DNA of 64,000 nt from Rhodococcus sp. HNM0569 (GCF_012726205.1 NZ_JAASAE010000008.1:80873-144872); one strand, 5' to 3'. Shown: positions 1 to 8,837, counted from the first letter of the stretch. Program-made: numbers and translations. The notes: a model not told the origin generated them from the sequence alone.

Positions 1-1245
1 GTCGTGCTCGCCGAGCACCGCGAGCGCCGACAGCACGTAGTCGATCTGCGCCTCGATGGTGACCACCTGGGACGTGTACACGACCGAGTTGGGGCCGAGC
101 AGCATGAACATGTTGGGGAAGTTCTCGATCGTGGTACCCAGATACGCCTTCATCTCACCGCCCGCCCACTGTTCGGCGAGCGTGCGGCCGTCGCGCCCCA
201 CGAGTGTGCCGAATCCGCTGTTGCCGGTGAGCTCGAACCCGGTGCCGAACACGAGAGTGTCGATCTCGTGTCTCCGGCCGTCGTCCGTCACGACCGCGTT
301 CTCCTCGACCGAGGCGATGCCCGACGTCACGACGTCGACATTGTCCGCCGCGAGCGCGGGATAGTAGGCATTCGAGAAGGTCGGGCGCTTGCACCCGAAC
401 GAGTACGACGGCGTGAGCGCCTCGCGCAGTGCGGGATCGGACACCTGACGCCGCAGGTGCCTGCGCCCGACCGCCGCCGCGCCGGTGAGCAGCGCGGGCC
501 GGTACACGAGGCCGGGCACCAGCGATTCCTGCACCAGATCGAGTGCTCTTCGCGCGGCCTTCTGCACCCCGGGTACGCGGGCGAACAGTCGCTGCACCGC
601 TCGGTGGATCGGCCGGTCGGGATGCGGCATGATCCACGTCGGAGTCCGCTGGAACACCGTCAGGTGCCCGGCCTTCGGCTGCAGCCGCGGAATGAACTGC
701 ACCGCGGACGCTCCGGTACCGACGACGCCGACGCGGCGGTCCGTCACGTCGTGCTCGTGGTTCCACTGCGCCGAGTGGAAGACGGTGCCCGCGAAGGTGT
801 CCAGACCCGGCAGCTTGGGCACGGCGGGTTCGCTGAACGGTCCCATCGCCGCGACGAGCACGTCCGCGGTCCACGACCCGCGGTCGGTGTCGATGCACCA
901 GCGCTGCGCGTCGTCGTCCCACGCGGCGCGCGTGACCTCGTGCCCGAGCCGTAGCCGCGACCGGATCCCGAAGCGGTCGGTGCACATCTCGAGATAGCTC
1001 TTGATCTCGGCCTGCAGCGGGTACAGCCGACTCCACCGAGGTTCGGGGGCAAAGGAGAACGAATACAGGATCGACGGGATGTCGCACTGCGCACCGGGAT
1101 AGGTGTTCGCCTGCCACGTGCCGCCGATCTCGTCGGCCCGCTCGAAGACCAGGAAGTCGTCGATCCCTTCCTGCCGCAGCCGGATCGCGGTGCCGAGCCC
1201 ACCGAATCCGGCGCCGATGATCCCGACGCGCAGATGAGTCGTCAT
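1..1245 (-). CDS. Flavin-containing / Baeyer-Villiger-type monooxygenase, C-terminus cut by window edge
   Basis: Predicted FAD- and NADPH-dependent monooxygenase that inserts oxygen into ketones or hydroxylates lipophilic substrates. The first 415 codons lie in the window and no stop is reached. An N-terminal Rossmann motif GAGFGG is at residues 11-16, the Baeyer-Villiger fingerprint FAGTVFHSAQW (FxGxxxHxxxW) at 151-161, and a second dinucleotide motif GTGASA at 176-181. The ATG is 12 bp after the stop of the upstream reductase, so it is the third gene of an operon. The substrate cannot be read from the sequence; the fingerprint also occurs in mycobacterial MymA/EthA-like enzymes. Certain as a family member, open as to reaction. 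Confidence 0.9.
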   Translation of the reverse strand, partial: MTTHLRVGIIGAGFGGLGTAIRLRQEGIDDFLVFERADEIGGTWQANTYPGAQCDIPSILYSFSFAPEPRWSRLYPLQAEIKSYLEMCTDRFGIRSRLRLGHEVTRAAWDDDAQRWCIDTDRGSWTADVLVAAMGPFSEPAVPKLPGLDTFAGTVFHSAQWNHEHDVTDRRVGVVGTGASAVQFIPRLQPKAGHLTVFQRTPTWIMPHPDRPIHRAVQRLFARVPGVQKAARRALDLVQESLVPGLVYRPALLTGAAAVGRRHLRRQVSDPALREALTPSYSFGCKRPTFSNAYYPALAADNVDVVTSGIASVEENAVVTDDGRRHEIDTLVFGTGFELTGNSGFGTLVGRDGRTLAEQWAGGEMKAYLGTTIENFPNMFMLLGPNSVVYTSQVVTIEAQIDYVLSALAVLGEHD

Positions 1246-1257
1246 GTCCGGCCTTCC

Positions 1258-2310
1258 TCAGAGATCGATCGTGAGTGTGGAATCGCGTGCGCGTGAGACG
1301 CACACGAGCATCGAATCGGCGCGCTCGTCCGGCGGCAGCATGGTGTCCCGGTGATCGACGGCCCCGTCGAGCACGCGCACCTTGCAAGTGCCGCAGAAGC
1401 CCTGCCGGCACGAGTACACGGTGCCGGGCACCGCGCGACGGATCGCGTCGAGCGCCGACTCGTCGGGCGCGACCCGCACGGTCGTGCGCGTGCGGGCGAG
1501 GTGCACCTCGAACGGCGACCCGCCGACGACGGGCGGCGGCGAGAACCGTTCGGTGTGCAGCGCACCGGATCCGGCGTGGGCGCGGGCCGCGTCGAGCAGC
1601 GGCGGCGGGCCGCACACGTAGATCTGCGCGTCGCGCGGCACGTCGCCCAGAAGGTCCGAGGCGGTGGGCGTGCCGTACTCGTCGTCGGGCCGGATGCGGA
1701 CGTCGCCCCCGAGTTCCCCCAGTTCGTCCAGAAACGGCATGCTCGCACGCGAGCGCCCGGTGTACACGAGTCGCCATCGCGACCCGGCCGCGGTGGCTGC
1801 CCGCACCATCGGCAGGATCGGGGTGATGCCGATGCCTGCGGCCACGAACACGTACGACCGCGCGGTCGCGAACGGAAACGCATTGCGTGGTCCTCGGATC
1901 CGCAGCACCGCGCCCTCGCCGACAGCGTCGTGGATTTCGCCCGAGCCGCTGCCGTCCGCGATCCGGCGCACCGCGATGCGATAGCGGAAGGCGTCGGCCG
2001 GATCGCCGCACAGCGAGTACTGCCGCCATGCGCCCGACGGCAGTCGGACGTCGAGATGCGCACCGGGTTCCCAGCGCGGCAGTACACCACCCGACGTGTC
2101 GGCGAACGTGAGGGACACGACGCCTTCCGCCTCGTCGACGCGCCGCTCGACCCGGACGTCGCGCTCGAAGCCGGTGCGCCGCACCGGGCTCGGTCTCGAC
2201 AACAGCGGTGCCACCGGGCTTTCCGAGAACACTCGTGAATATCCCCGTGCAGCCTGCATCAGCAGTCCCAGGGTGCGTGACGGGGCCGGACCCGCCGTCG
2301 TCGCGGTCAC
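1258..2310 (-). CDS. Phthalate-dioxygenase-reductase-type FMN/[2Fe-2S] oxidoreductase
   Basis: Electron-transfer flavoprotein of 350 residues passing electrons from NAD(P)H to a partner oxygenase. The flavin-binding barrel includes RQYSLCGDP, followed by the nucleotide-binding segment VAAGIGITPILPM and the motif YVCGPP. A plant-type [2Fe-2S] domain at the C-terminus has Cys301, 306, 309 and 337 (CX4CX2CX27C). Its start overlaps the stop of the upstream diiron-type gene by four bases, implying translational coupling. It may serve that protein as electron donor; the flavin monooxygenase downstream should take its electrons directly from NADPH. Family assignment is firm, partner is inferred. Confidence 0.9.
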   Translation of the reverse strand: MTATTAGPAPSRTLGLLMQAARGYSRVFSESPVAPLLSRPSPVRRTGFERDVRVERRVDEAEGVVSLTFADTSGGVLPRWEPGAHLDVRLPSGAWRQYSLCGDPADAFRYRIAVRRIADGSGSGEIHDAVGEGAVLRIRGPRNAFPFATARSYVFVAAGIGITPILPMVRAATAAGSRWRLVYTGRSRASMPFLDELGELGGDVRIRPDDEYGTPTASDLLGDVPRDAQIYVCGPPPLLDAARAHAGSGALHTERFSPPPVVGGSPFEVHLARTRTTVRVAPDESALDAIRRAVPGTVYSCRQGFCGTCKVRVLDGAVDHRDTMLPPDERADSMLVCVSRARDSTLTIDL

Positions 2311-3188
2311 GACTGCGCCGCCCGAGCCGCGGGCGACTGCGCGAGATAGCGCACCGCCTTGCCGATGTCACCCATCGACGACGGGTGGAATCGCGGATGC
2401 AGGTATGGCGGAATCTGTTTCGCGAGGAAGGTCAGGCTCGGGATCATCGAGGTGCGAGCGGACCCGAGGTACGCGAGCGGCCACCACCGCCGCGTCCGGC
2501 CCGGGTCGTCGCGGTAGAGCCGGGCGGTGGTGCTGAACCACAGCGTGGCCAGGCCCGCGAACGCGACGAACGCCGTCCGCACGCGGCGCGCGTAACTGCC
2601 GTCGACGTACTGGAATGCGTCGTACGCGACATTGCGGTGCTCGAGTTCTTCGGCGCCGTGCCAGCGCAGCAGGTCGAGCATCGTGGGATCGACGCCGCGG
2701 CGGTCGAACGGCTCGTTGTCGAGCAGCCATTCGCCGACGACTGCGGTGAAATGCTCGGCAGCCGCGTACAGGCCGAGCCGCTCGCGCAACCAGAACCGGC
2801 CGGCGCGGCCGGTGAGCCCGTGATCGCCGAACACCTGGCCGACGATGTATTCGATACGGGAGACATGCGCCGCGACGTCGACGTCGTGCGCCTGGAGGTA
2901 CCTGCGGAAACTCTCGTGTGCGCCGGCGTGCGTCGCCTCCTGGCCGACGAAGCCGACGACCTCTTCGTGCAGGCGCGGATCGTCGACGAGTGGGAGGGCG
3001 CGCGCGAACACGTCGGCCATCGCCCGCTCGCCCTCGGGCAGCACGAGGTGCATGACGTTCCAGAACTGCGTCGCGTACGCGTCGCCGGGGATGTACTGCA
3101 CGGGCACGCCCGCCCAGTCGAAGCGGACGTTGCGTGCCGTGATGGCGAGCGCCTCGTCGCGGTAGGTGGCCGGAACTCCGGTGGTCAT
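2307..3188 (-). CDS. Ferritin-like metal-dependent hydrolase family protein (PF10118 type)
   Basis: Helical protein of 293 residues resembling the 'predicted metal-dependent hydrolase' family (COG3687), whose members look like diiron four-helix bundles. Possible metal ligands lie in GQEATHAGAHESF, AAAEHFTAV and HGAEELEHRNVAYD, repeated Glu/His pairs one to two helical turns apart. It is the first gene of the operon with the reductase and flavin monooxygenase and faces a TetR gene. Partnership with a [2Fe-2S] reductase suggests a redox diiron enzyme rather than a hydrolase, but that is inference. Despite the family name, no hydrolase activity can be claimed. Confidence 0.82.
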   Translation of the reverse strand: MTTGVPATYRDEALAITARNVRFDWAGVPVQYIPGDAYATQFWNVMHLVLPEGERAMADVFARALPLVDDPRLHEEVVGFVGQEATHAGAHESFRRYLQAHDVDVAAHVSRIEYIVGQVFGDHGLTGRAGRFWLRERLGLYAAAEHFTAVVGEWLLDNEPFDRRGVDPTMLDLLRWHGAEELEHRNVAYDAFQYVDGSYARRVRTAFVAFAGLATLWFSTTARLYRDDPGRTRRWWPLAYLGSARTSMIPSLTFLAKQIPPYLHPRFHPSSMGDIGKAVRYLAQSPAARAAQS

Positions 3189-3274
3189 GCCCGTCTCCCT
3201 CGTCTCGAGCGTGTGGCGACTGTCGGTGCGAACGCCGGGTGGCCCATGGCCACGCCGATGATCGAACGGTACTG

Positions 3275-3317
3275 CGAAACAGTGGGAGTATCAATGTTTC
3301 AGTGTTTCAGAGTTTCG
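3275..3317. promoter_or_regulatory. Candidate operator cluster between metalloprotein operon and tetR
   Basis: CGAAACA at 3275-3281 faces TGTTTCA at 3295-3301, repeated as TGTTTCA at 3303-3309 and AGTTTCG at 3311-3317, so three direct copies lie exactly 8 bp apart and the outer pair CGAAAC/GTTTCG forms an inverted repeat. The position in the divergent promoter fits TetR binding and autoregulation. Inference from symmetry and location only. Confidence 0.5.
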
Positions 3318-3352
3318 ACGGGCGGACACTCCGGGACCGTTAGGCTGAGCAC

Positions 3353-3982
3353 ATGTCAGTCGGTGCCGGCGCGCAGGACGCGTCCCGCGCGCTCCACGTC
3401 GGCGCGTCCAATCCCCCCGAGGTCGAGACGATCCTCGACGCGGCGGAAGCGCAGTTCGCCGACGTCGGCCTCAAGCTCACGACCGTCGGGGACATCGCGC
3501 GCCGCGCGGGCGTCGGGCGCGTCACGATCTACCGACGTGTAGGCGGCCGCGACGAGATCGCACACGCGGTGTCGGCACGCAGCGCGGCGCGGCTCATCGA
3601 CGAGATCCGGACCGTCGCGCACCAGGCGGACACGCTGGACACCATGATCGGGTCGGTCTTCGCCACCACCGTCGAGCGCATGCGCGAGCACCCCGTGTGG
3701 AACCGGATGCTCGCCCTCGAACCCGAGAGTTCGCTGCTGCGGCTCACCGTCGACGGCCAGGACATCCTCGTCGCGTCCATCGCCGCGACCGTCGCGATAC
3801 TCGAAGACGCCGCCGACGCGGGCCTGCTCACCGACACGCGGGACCTACCCGGCAAGGCCGAGGTGCTGGTGCGCGTCGCGCACTCGGTGATCCTGACCCC
3901 GCACGCGCTCGTACCCCTCGCGACGCGCGAGCACCTGGAGCAGTTCGCGCGCAGCCTGCTGCTCCCACTCCTGTCGTCGTAG
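3353..3982 (+). CDS. TetR-family transcriptional regulator (local, divergent)
   Basis: Regulator of 209 residues. The helix-turn-helix is at about residues 25-65 (AGVGRVTIYRRVGGRDEI is the recognition region) and the ligand-binding helices follow. It is transcribed away from the metalloprotein-reductase-monooxygenase operon, with a symmetric sequence between them, so it probably represses that operon and itself until a ligand binds. The ATG at 3353 has no strong ribosome-binding site; a later start is possible, but the residues before the HTH fit the family. A perfect hairpin follows the stop. Confidence 0.85.
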   Translation: MSVGAGAQDASRALHVGASNPPEVETILDAAEAQFADVGLKLTTVGDIARRAGVGRVTIYRRVGGRDEIAHAVSARSAARLIDEIRTVAHQADTLDTMIGSVFATTVERMREHPVWNRMLALEPESSLLRLTVDGQDILVASIAATVAILEDAADAGLLTDTRDLPGKAEVLVRVAHSVILTPHALVPLATREHLEQFARSLLLPLLSS

Positions 3983-3985
3983 ACG

Positions 3986-4044
3986 CCGAACGGGCGGTTT
4001 CCCAGCCATCGGTCGAGTGACCGTCTGGGAAACCGCCCGTTCGG
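3986..4044. terminator. Bidirectional terminator hairpin between tetR and fabH
   Basis: Perfect 20-bp arms (3986-4005 and 4025-4044) separated by 19 bases, between two convergent genes. There is no T-run, as is common for high-GC actinobacterial terminators. Confidence 0.85.
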
Positions 4045-4050
4045 GGACGA

Positions 4051-5067
4051 TCAGGACTGCAGCGGCGGAAGCGTGACCACCTGGGCCGCGTACGACAGGC
4101 CCGCGCCGAACGCGAGCAACAGCGCGGTGTCGCCGGCCTTCGCCTCGCCCTTGCGCAGCATCGCTTCCATCGCGAGCGGCACGGACGCGGCCGACGTGTT
4201 GCCGGTCTCCTCGATGTCGTCGGCGACCGGCACCGTCTCGGGCAGCTTCATGCTGCGCGCGATGACCTCGGTGATGCGCGCGTTGGCCTGGTGCGGCACG
4301 AAGGCGTCGAGGTCGTCGACCGAGAGCCCGGCCTTCTCGACGGCATCGAGCGCGACCTTGCCCATCTCGAAGGCCGCCCAGCGGAACACCGCAGTGCCCG
4401 CCATCTTGATGAACGGACGCGGACCGGTCGGGTTGTCGATGAAATCGAGCCAGCCCGGTTCCTGCACGATCGCGTCGGCCTGCGATCCGTCCGAACCCCA
4501 CGACACCGGGCCGATACCTGCGGCGTCGGTGGCACCGACGACGACGGCACCCGCGCCGTCGCCGAAGATGAAGCGCGTCGAGCGGTCGTACGGGTCGGTG
4601 GTGACGCTCATCTGCTCGACACCGATGACGAGCACCTTGTCGGACGACCCGCCACGCACCATGTCGGACGCGAGCGCGAGCGCGGTGCAGAAGCCCGCGC
4701 AGCCGCCGCCGAGGTCGAATGCCGCGGGGCCCTTCGTGCCGAGCCGGTCCGCGACGACGGCCGCGGCGGGAGGCGTCTGCATCACGTACGTCGACGTCGC
4801 GACGATCACCGCGCCGATCTGCTCGGGCTCGACGCCCGCCGCCTCCAGCGCCTTCTGCGCCGCCGGGACGGACATGTCGATGACCGATTCCTTCGGCTCG
4901 GCGAAGCGGCGGTTGCGGATGCCGGTGCGCGTGCGGATCCACTCGTCGTTCGAGTCGATCAGCTCGCAGATCTCGTCGTTCGACACGACCCGCTCGGGCC
5001 GGTGGACGCCGAGTCCGAGCATCGCGGCCTGCCGGACGCCGGCGGGCATCGTGATCTGCGTTCCCAT
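4051..5067 (-). CDS. fabH: Beta-ketoacyl-ACP synthase III (FabH)
   Basis: Condensing enzyme of 338 residues that joins an acyl-CoA with malonyl-ACP, starting fatty acid synthesis or linking FAS-I products to FAS-II for mycolates. The thiolase-fold catalytic triad is visible: Cys123 in DLGGGCAGF, His259 in FVPHQANARI, Asn290 in ETGNTSAAS. Length is normal. It stands alone, divergent from the DUF4185 gene, with a lipid-gene palindrome (5164-5177) in the promoter region and a second near-symmetric TACCG-ACA-CGGTA at 5116-5128. Substrate chain length cannot be read. Homologous starter enzymes exist outside the mycolate pathway. Confidence 0.93.
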   Translation of the reverse strand: MGTQITMPAGVRQAAMLGLGVHRPERVVSNDEICELIDSNDEWIRTRTGIRNRRFAEPKESVIDMSVPAAQKALEAAGVEPEQIGAVIVATSTYVMQTPPAAAVVADRLGTKGPAAFDLGGGCAGFCTALALASDMVRGGSSDKVLVIGVEQMSVTTDPYDRSTRFIFGDGAGAVVVGATDAAGIGPVSWGSDGSQADAIVQEPGWLDFIDNPTGPRPFIKMAGTAVFRWAAFEMGKVALDAVEKAGLSVDDLDAFVPHQANARITEVIARSMKLPETVPVADDIEETGNTSAASVPLAMEAMLRKGEAKAGDTALLLAFGAGLSYAAQVVTLPPLQS

Positions 5068-5163
5068 CGTTCGGTCTCCCTCTCGGTGCTGCGCCTCTCA
5101 CCGAGGTCGCGTCGTTACCGACACGGTACGTCGGCCGTGATCCGCGGCCTCAGGGTGGGCCGT

Positions 5164-5177
5164 CTACCCAGCGGTAA
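5164..5177. promoter_or_regulatory. Shared 14-bp palindrome, copy 1 (fabH / DUF4185 promoter)
   Basis: CTACC-CAGC-GGTAA; read on the other strand TTACC-GCTG-GGTAG. Same pattern as 6874, 13827, 16899 and 24974. It lies about 100 bp before the fabH start and 185 bp before the DUF4185 start. Proposed TetR-type operator; inferred. Confidence 0.5.
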
Positions 5178-5361
5178 CACGGCCGGGCGCGCACCGCGGC
5201 CGCTGTGGAGTCTCACGAAAAGCAGACCCGCAGGTACGGATCTTTGTGTGCCCGCGGTCACGTATTGCTACTATTTCGACGTTTCGAATGCGTGATTTCG
5301 AAGCAGAATCAGGTCCGGCCGTGGGGATTTCGGTCCGGGCCCCCTGCACACTGCCGAGAGA

Positions 5362-6486
5362 ATGGGAAATGCACTGGTGAAACGAACCCGAGCCGTCGTC
5401 GTCGCTGCCGCAGTCGGTGCGGCACTTCTCGTCTTCACCAATCCGGCATCGGCCAATCCGAACGCCGTCAACCCCATCCCAGGTCTCAACGGCACGACGG
5501 GCCTGCCGAATCTCACCGGCCCGGCTCGCGCCGTGTCACAGATGACGGGCATGCTCTCCGACAATCACACGCAGGACACGAACGTCCTCGGCACCGACCT
5601 CGGCGTCATGTGGGACAACGGCCGGGGCGAAGTGCTCACCGCGTTCGGCGACTCCGCGGGCCTCGGCTTCCCCAACCTGCTGTCGGGCAGTGTGTGGGCG
5701 TGGAAGAGCAATGTGCTGTTCCGCAGCAATGACGGCAACCTCGCCGACGGCATGAACTTCACCACCACGCCGCGCGACGACCTCGGTGCGTCGAAGGAAT
5801 TGCTGCCGAGCCCCAAGATCCCGGGCGTCGAGATCAGCAAGATCCCCACCGCGGGCGTCGCCGTCGGCGACACCCAGGTCATGAGTGTCATGTCGGTCAA
5901 GAACTGGGGCCCTGCGGGCACGTGGGAGACCAACTGGTCGCAGCTCGCGTTCTCGCACGACAACGGCGAGAACTGGACCCTCGCGCCCGAGACGGAACGG
6001 CCCAACGCGGGCGGCAACGCCAACTTCCAGATGAGCGCGTTCATGAAGGACGGCGGCTACGTCTACCAGTACGGCACGCCGTCCGGCCGCGGCAGCATGG
6101 TCCACGTCGCGCGTGTGCCCGCCGACAAGATGTCCGACCTCGGTGCCTACGAGTACTGGGACGGCGGCAAGTGGGAGCGAGGCAACCCGGACGTCGCCAA
6201 GCCCGTCACCGACCAGGGCGTCGGCGAGATCTCGGTGGCCTACAACGAGTTCCTCGGCCAGTACCTGATGCTCACCACCGACCACAACAACTCGGTCGTC
6301 ATGCGCCGCTCGCCCAGCCCGACCGGGCCGTGGGGCCCGCCGGAGGTACTCGTCGACACGCGGGAGCTGCCCAGCGCGTACGGCGCGTACATCCACCCGT
6401 GGTCGTCGGGCCCCGATCTCTACTTCCTCACCACGGTGCACAGCAACTACAACGTGCTGCTGATGCACACGTCGCTCGCGCGCTAG
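5362..6486 (+). CDS. Secreted DUF4185 protein, candidate endo-D-arabinanase (GH183)
   Basis: Exported protein of 374 residues. A signal peptide (KR-rich start, hydrophobic core, cleavage near ASA-NPN at about residue 32) is followed by one beta-propeller-like domain with typical DUF4185 segments such as GTDLGVMWDNG and FGDSAGLG. DUF4185 has been established as glycoside hydrolase family GH183, endo-D-arabinanases that cut the arabinan of arabinogalactan and lipoarabinomannan. In a mycolate actinobacterium with aftD nearby, a role in trimming its own wall arabinan is plausible. A GTG 15 bases downstream, which would begin VKRTRA, is an alternative start and still leaves a good signal peptide. 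Activity is inferred from family. Confidence 0.85.
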   Translation: MGNALVKRTRAVVVAAAVGAALLVFTNPASANPNAVNPIPGLNGTTGLPNLTGPARAVSQMTGMLSDNHTQDTNVLGTDLGVMWDNGRGEVLTAFGDSAGLGFPNLLSGSVWAWKSNVLFRSNDGNLADGMNFTTTPRDDLGASKELLPSPKIPGVEISKIPTAGVAVGDTQVMSVMSVKNWGPAGTWETNWSQLAFSHDNGENWTLAPETERPNAGGNANFQMSAFMKDGGYVYQYGTPSGRGSMVHVARVPADKMSDLGAYEYWDGGKWERGNPDVAKPVTDQGVGEISVAYNEFLGQYLMLTTDHNNSVVMRRSPSPTGPWGPPEVLVDTRELPSAYGAYIHPWSSGPDLYFLTTVHSNYNVLLMHTSLAR

Positions 6487-6517
6487 TCACCGTCGACGAG
6501 AAGTCGTACGAGTAGTC

Positions 6518-6558
6518 CACAGGCCCGGCCGGGGAGTACATCCCCGGCCGGGCCTGTG
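6518..6558 (+). terminator. Terminator after the DUF4185 gene
   Basis: Perfect 18-bp inverted repeat (6518-6535 with 6541-6558) around a 5-base loop, 31 bases after the stop codon. Confidence 0.87.
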
Positions 6559-6873
6559 TGTTGCCGCGCGTCCACGGCGGCACCACTGCAGCGCCCCGCG
6601 ACGCGCTCGGGAAGCGGTGTGAAGAGCGCCATAAGCTCCACCGCAAACCTGACGAAATCCTCATGATTCTTGCCCACGCGGGCAAACATGAGGGAGCCCA
6701 CATGTTTACTCGAATCTCCCTTGCTGCAACATTTTTCATCACATCCGTCATGGCCACGCGCCCGCCCCGAGAACGCGCCACACGAGGCGCGCGACGAGGC
6801 GCCACGCGGGCCGCCGCCCCGCGACGGCCCCCTTCTTGGCACCCGCAGATTTCGGGCGTAATATCGATAGATG
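6559..6873. other. Non-coding upstream region of fadE5 with a hairpin
   Basis: No convincing gene. It is more AT-rich than its surroundings and contains a long-stem hairpin at 6660-6692: outer CTCATG/CATGAG and inner TTGCCC-ACGC-GGGCAA. A 61-codon frame (6702-6887) has a good GAGGGAG ribosome-binding site but poor coding character. The region may be a long 5' leader or hold the fadE5 promoter. Confidence 0.5.
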
Positions 6874-6887
6874 TTACCGACGAGTAA
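6874..6887. promoter_or_regulatory. Shared 14-bp palindrome, copy 2 (fadE5 promoter)
   Basis: TTACC-GACG-AGTAA, 58 bp before the fadE5 ATG. Same pattern as the other four copies. Proposed operator; inferred from recurrence and position. Confidence 0.55.
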
Positions 6888-6945
6888 TAAACTTGGGCGG
6901 TACTCGTTGGACAGACCGCACCTCTCACCGGGAGATCACTGAGAA

Positions 6946-8781
6946 ATGGGCCATTACAAGAGCAACGTCCGCGACCTCGAGTTCAACCTCTTCGAGGTCC
7001 TGGGACTGGAGCAGCTGCTGGGCGAAGGCGAGTGGAGTGACCTCGACGCCGACACCGTGCGCAACATGCTGAGCGAGGTCGCGCGACTGGCCGAGGGCCC
7101 TCTCGGTGAGTCGTTCGCCGACGCCGACCGCAACCCGCCGGTCTTCGATCCCGAAACCCACACCGTCACGCTCCCCGAGTCGTTCAAGAAGTCGTTCCGC
7201 GCGATGTGGGACGCCGAGTGGTACCGCATGGGCCTCACCGAGGAGATCGGCGGCGTCTCCGTGCCGCGCGCCCTCGTGTGGGCCATCGGCGAGATGATCC
7301 TCGGCGCACAGCCGGCCGCGCACATGTACCAGGCGGGCCCGGCGTTCGCCGACGTCCTGTACAAGAACGGCACCGACGAGCAGAAGAAGTGGGCCGCGAC
7401 TCTCGTCGAACGCGGCTGGGGCGCCACGATGGTCCTCACCGAGCCCGACGCGGGCTCCGACGTCGGCGCGGGCCGCACCAAGGCCATCCAGCAGGACGAC
7501 GGCTCGTGGCACATCGAGGGCGTCAAGCGCTTCATCACGTCGGCCGATTCGGACGACCTGTTCGAGAACATCTTCCACCTCGTGCTCGCGCGCCCCGAGG
7601 GCGCGAAGCAGGGCACCAAGGGCCTGTCGCTGTTCTTCGTCCCGAAGATCCACTTCGACTTCGAGACCGAGGAGTTCGGCGACCGTAACGGCGTGTTCGT
7701 CACCAACGTCGAGCACAAGATGGGCCTGAAGGTCTCGGCCACGTGTGAGGTCACCTTCGGCGGCCACGGCGTGCCCGCCAAGGGCTGGCTCGTCGGCGAG
7801 GTCCACGACGGTATCCGCCAGATGTTCGACGTCATCGAGCACGCACGCATGATGGTGGGCACCAAGGCCATCGCGACGCTGTCCACCGGCTACCTCAATG
7901 CGCTCGACTACGCCAAGGAGCGCGTCCAGGGCGCCGACCTGACGCAGATGACCGACAAGACCGCGCCGCGCGTCACCATCACGCACCACCCGGACGTGCG
8001 CCGCGCGCTCATGATCCAGAAGGCGTACGCGGAAGGCCTGCGTTCGGTGTACCTCTACACCGCCGCGCACCAGGACGCCGCGACCGCCAAGCTCGTGTCG
8101 GGCGCCGACGCCGAGATGGCGCACCGCGTCAACGATCTGCTGCTCCCCATCGTCAAGGGTGTCGGCTCCGAGCAGGCCTACGGCAAGCTCACCGAGTCCC
8201 TCCAGACGTTCGGTGGCTCGGGCTTCCTGCAGGACTACCCGATCGAGCAGTACATCCGCGACTCGAAGATCGACTCGCTGTACGAGGGCACCACCGCCAT
8301 CCAGGCGCAGGACTTCTTCTTCCGCAAGATCGCTCGCGATCGCGGTGTCGCGCTGGCGCACGTCGCAGGCGAGGTCAAGAAGTTCATCGACAGCGAGGCG
8401 GGCAACGGTCGTCTCAAGAGCGAGCGTGCCCTGCTGAACACGGCGCTCGAGGACGTCCAGGGCATGGCTGCGACGCTCACCCAGTACCTCATGGGTGCGC
8501 AGGAGCAGCCGTCCGAGCTGTACAAGGTCGGCCTCGGCTCGGTGCGCTTCCTGCTCTCGGTCGGCGACCTGCTCGTCGGCTGGCAGTTGCTGCGCGGCGC
8601 CGAGATCGCGATCGCGGCCCTCGACGCGGGCGCATCGGACAAGGACAAGCCGTTCTACGAGGGCAAGGTCGCCGTCGCGTCCTGGTTCGCGAAGAACGTC
8701 CTGCCCGAGCTCACCGCCACCAAGGGTGTGCTGGCGAACATCGACAACGACATCATGGAGCTCGACGAAGCGGCATTCTGA
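6946..8781 (+). CDS. fadE5: Acyl-CoA dehydrogenase FadE5
   Basis: FAD-dependent enzyme of 611 residues that introduces the trans-2 double bond into acyl-CoAs, the first step of beta-oxidation. It has the long form of the family, with an extra C-terminal domain (about 470-611). The catalytic base is Glu447 in [12 protein letters not shown], the position described for mycobacterial FadE5, and the flavin segment [10 protein letters not shown] is at 165-174. M. tuberculosis FadE5 accepts a broad range of chain lengths. The ATG follows a GGGAG. Single-gene unit with its own palindrome and terminator; fadA2, fabG4 and htdX nearby supply later chemistry of the same pathway. Confidence 0.95.
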   Translation: MGHYKSNVRDLEFNLFEVLGLEQLLGEGEWSDLDADTVRNMLSEVARLAEGPLGESFADADRNPPVFDPETHTVTLPESFKKSFRAMWDAEWYRMGLTEEIGGVSVPRALVWAIGEMILGAQPAAHMYQAGPAFADVLYKNGTDEQKKWAATLVERGWGATMVLTEPDAGSDVGAGRTKAIQQDDGSWHIEGVKRFITSADSDDLFENIFHLVLARPEGAKQGTKGLSLFFVPKIHFDFETEEFGDRNGVFVTNVEHKMGLKVSATCEVTFGGHGVPAKGWLVGEVHDGIRQMFDVIEHARMMVGTKAIATLSTGYLNALDYAKERVQGADLTQMTDKTAPRVTITHHPDVRRALMIQKAYAEGLRSVYLYTAAHQDAATAKLVSGADAEMAHRVNDLLLPIVKGVGSEQAYGKLTESLQTFGGSGFLQDYPIEQYIRDSKIDSLYEGTTAIQAQDFFFRKIARDRGVALAHVAGEVKKFIDSEAGNGRLKSERALLNTALEDVQGMAATLTQYLMGAQEQPSELYKVGLGSVRFLLSVGDLLVGWQLLRGAEIAIAALDAGASDKDKPFYEGKVAVASWFAKNVLPELTATKGVLANIDNDIMELDEAAF

Positions 8782-8801
8782 TCGCCTGAGCACCACGCGG
8801 G

Positions 8802-8832
8802 AACGCCCCGGACCGTCACGGTCCGGGGCGTT
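8802..8832 (+). terminator. fadE5 terminator
   Basis: 14-bp perfect arms (8802-8815 and 8819-8832) with a 3-base loop, followed by TTCCC. Confidence 0.88.
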
Positions 8833-8837
8833 TCCCG

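Noticed and set aside
155..2371. Long open frame of over 700 codons covering the monooxygenase and reductase region
   Set aside because: Arg/Ala-rich composition typical of a shadow frame at high GC; the frames with cofactor motifs explain the region.
5115..5128. Sixth copy of the shared palindrome (TTACCGACACGGTA)
   Set aside because: The half-sites are one base further apart, so it does not fit the 14-base pattern; reported separately.
6702..6887. 61-codon frame with signal-like start (MFTRISLAATFF) before fadE5
   Set aside because: Second half is Arg-rich shadow-like sequence and it ends inside the proposed operator; kept only as a remark.
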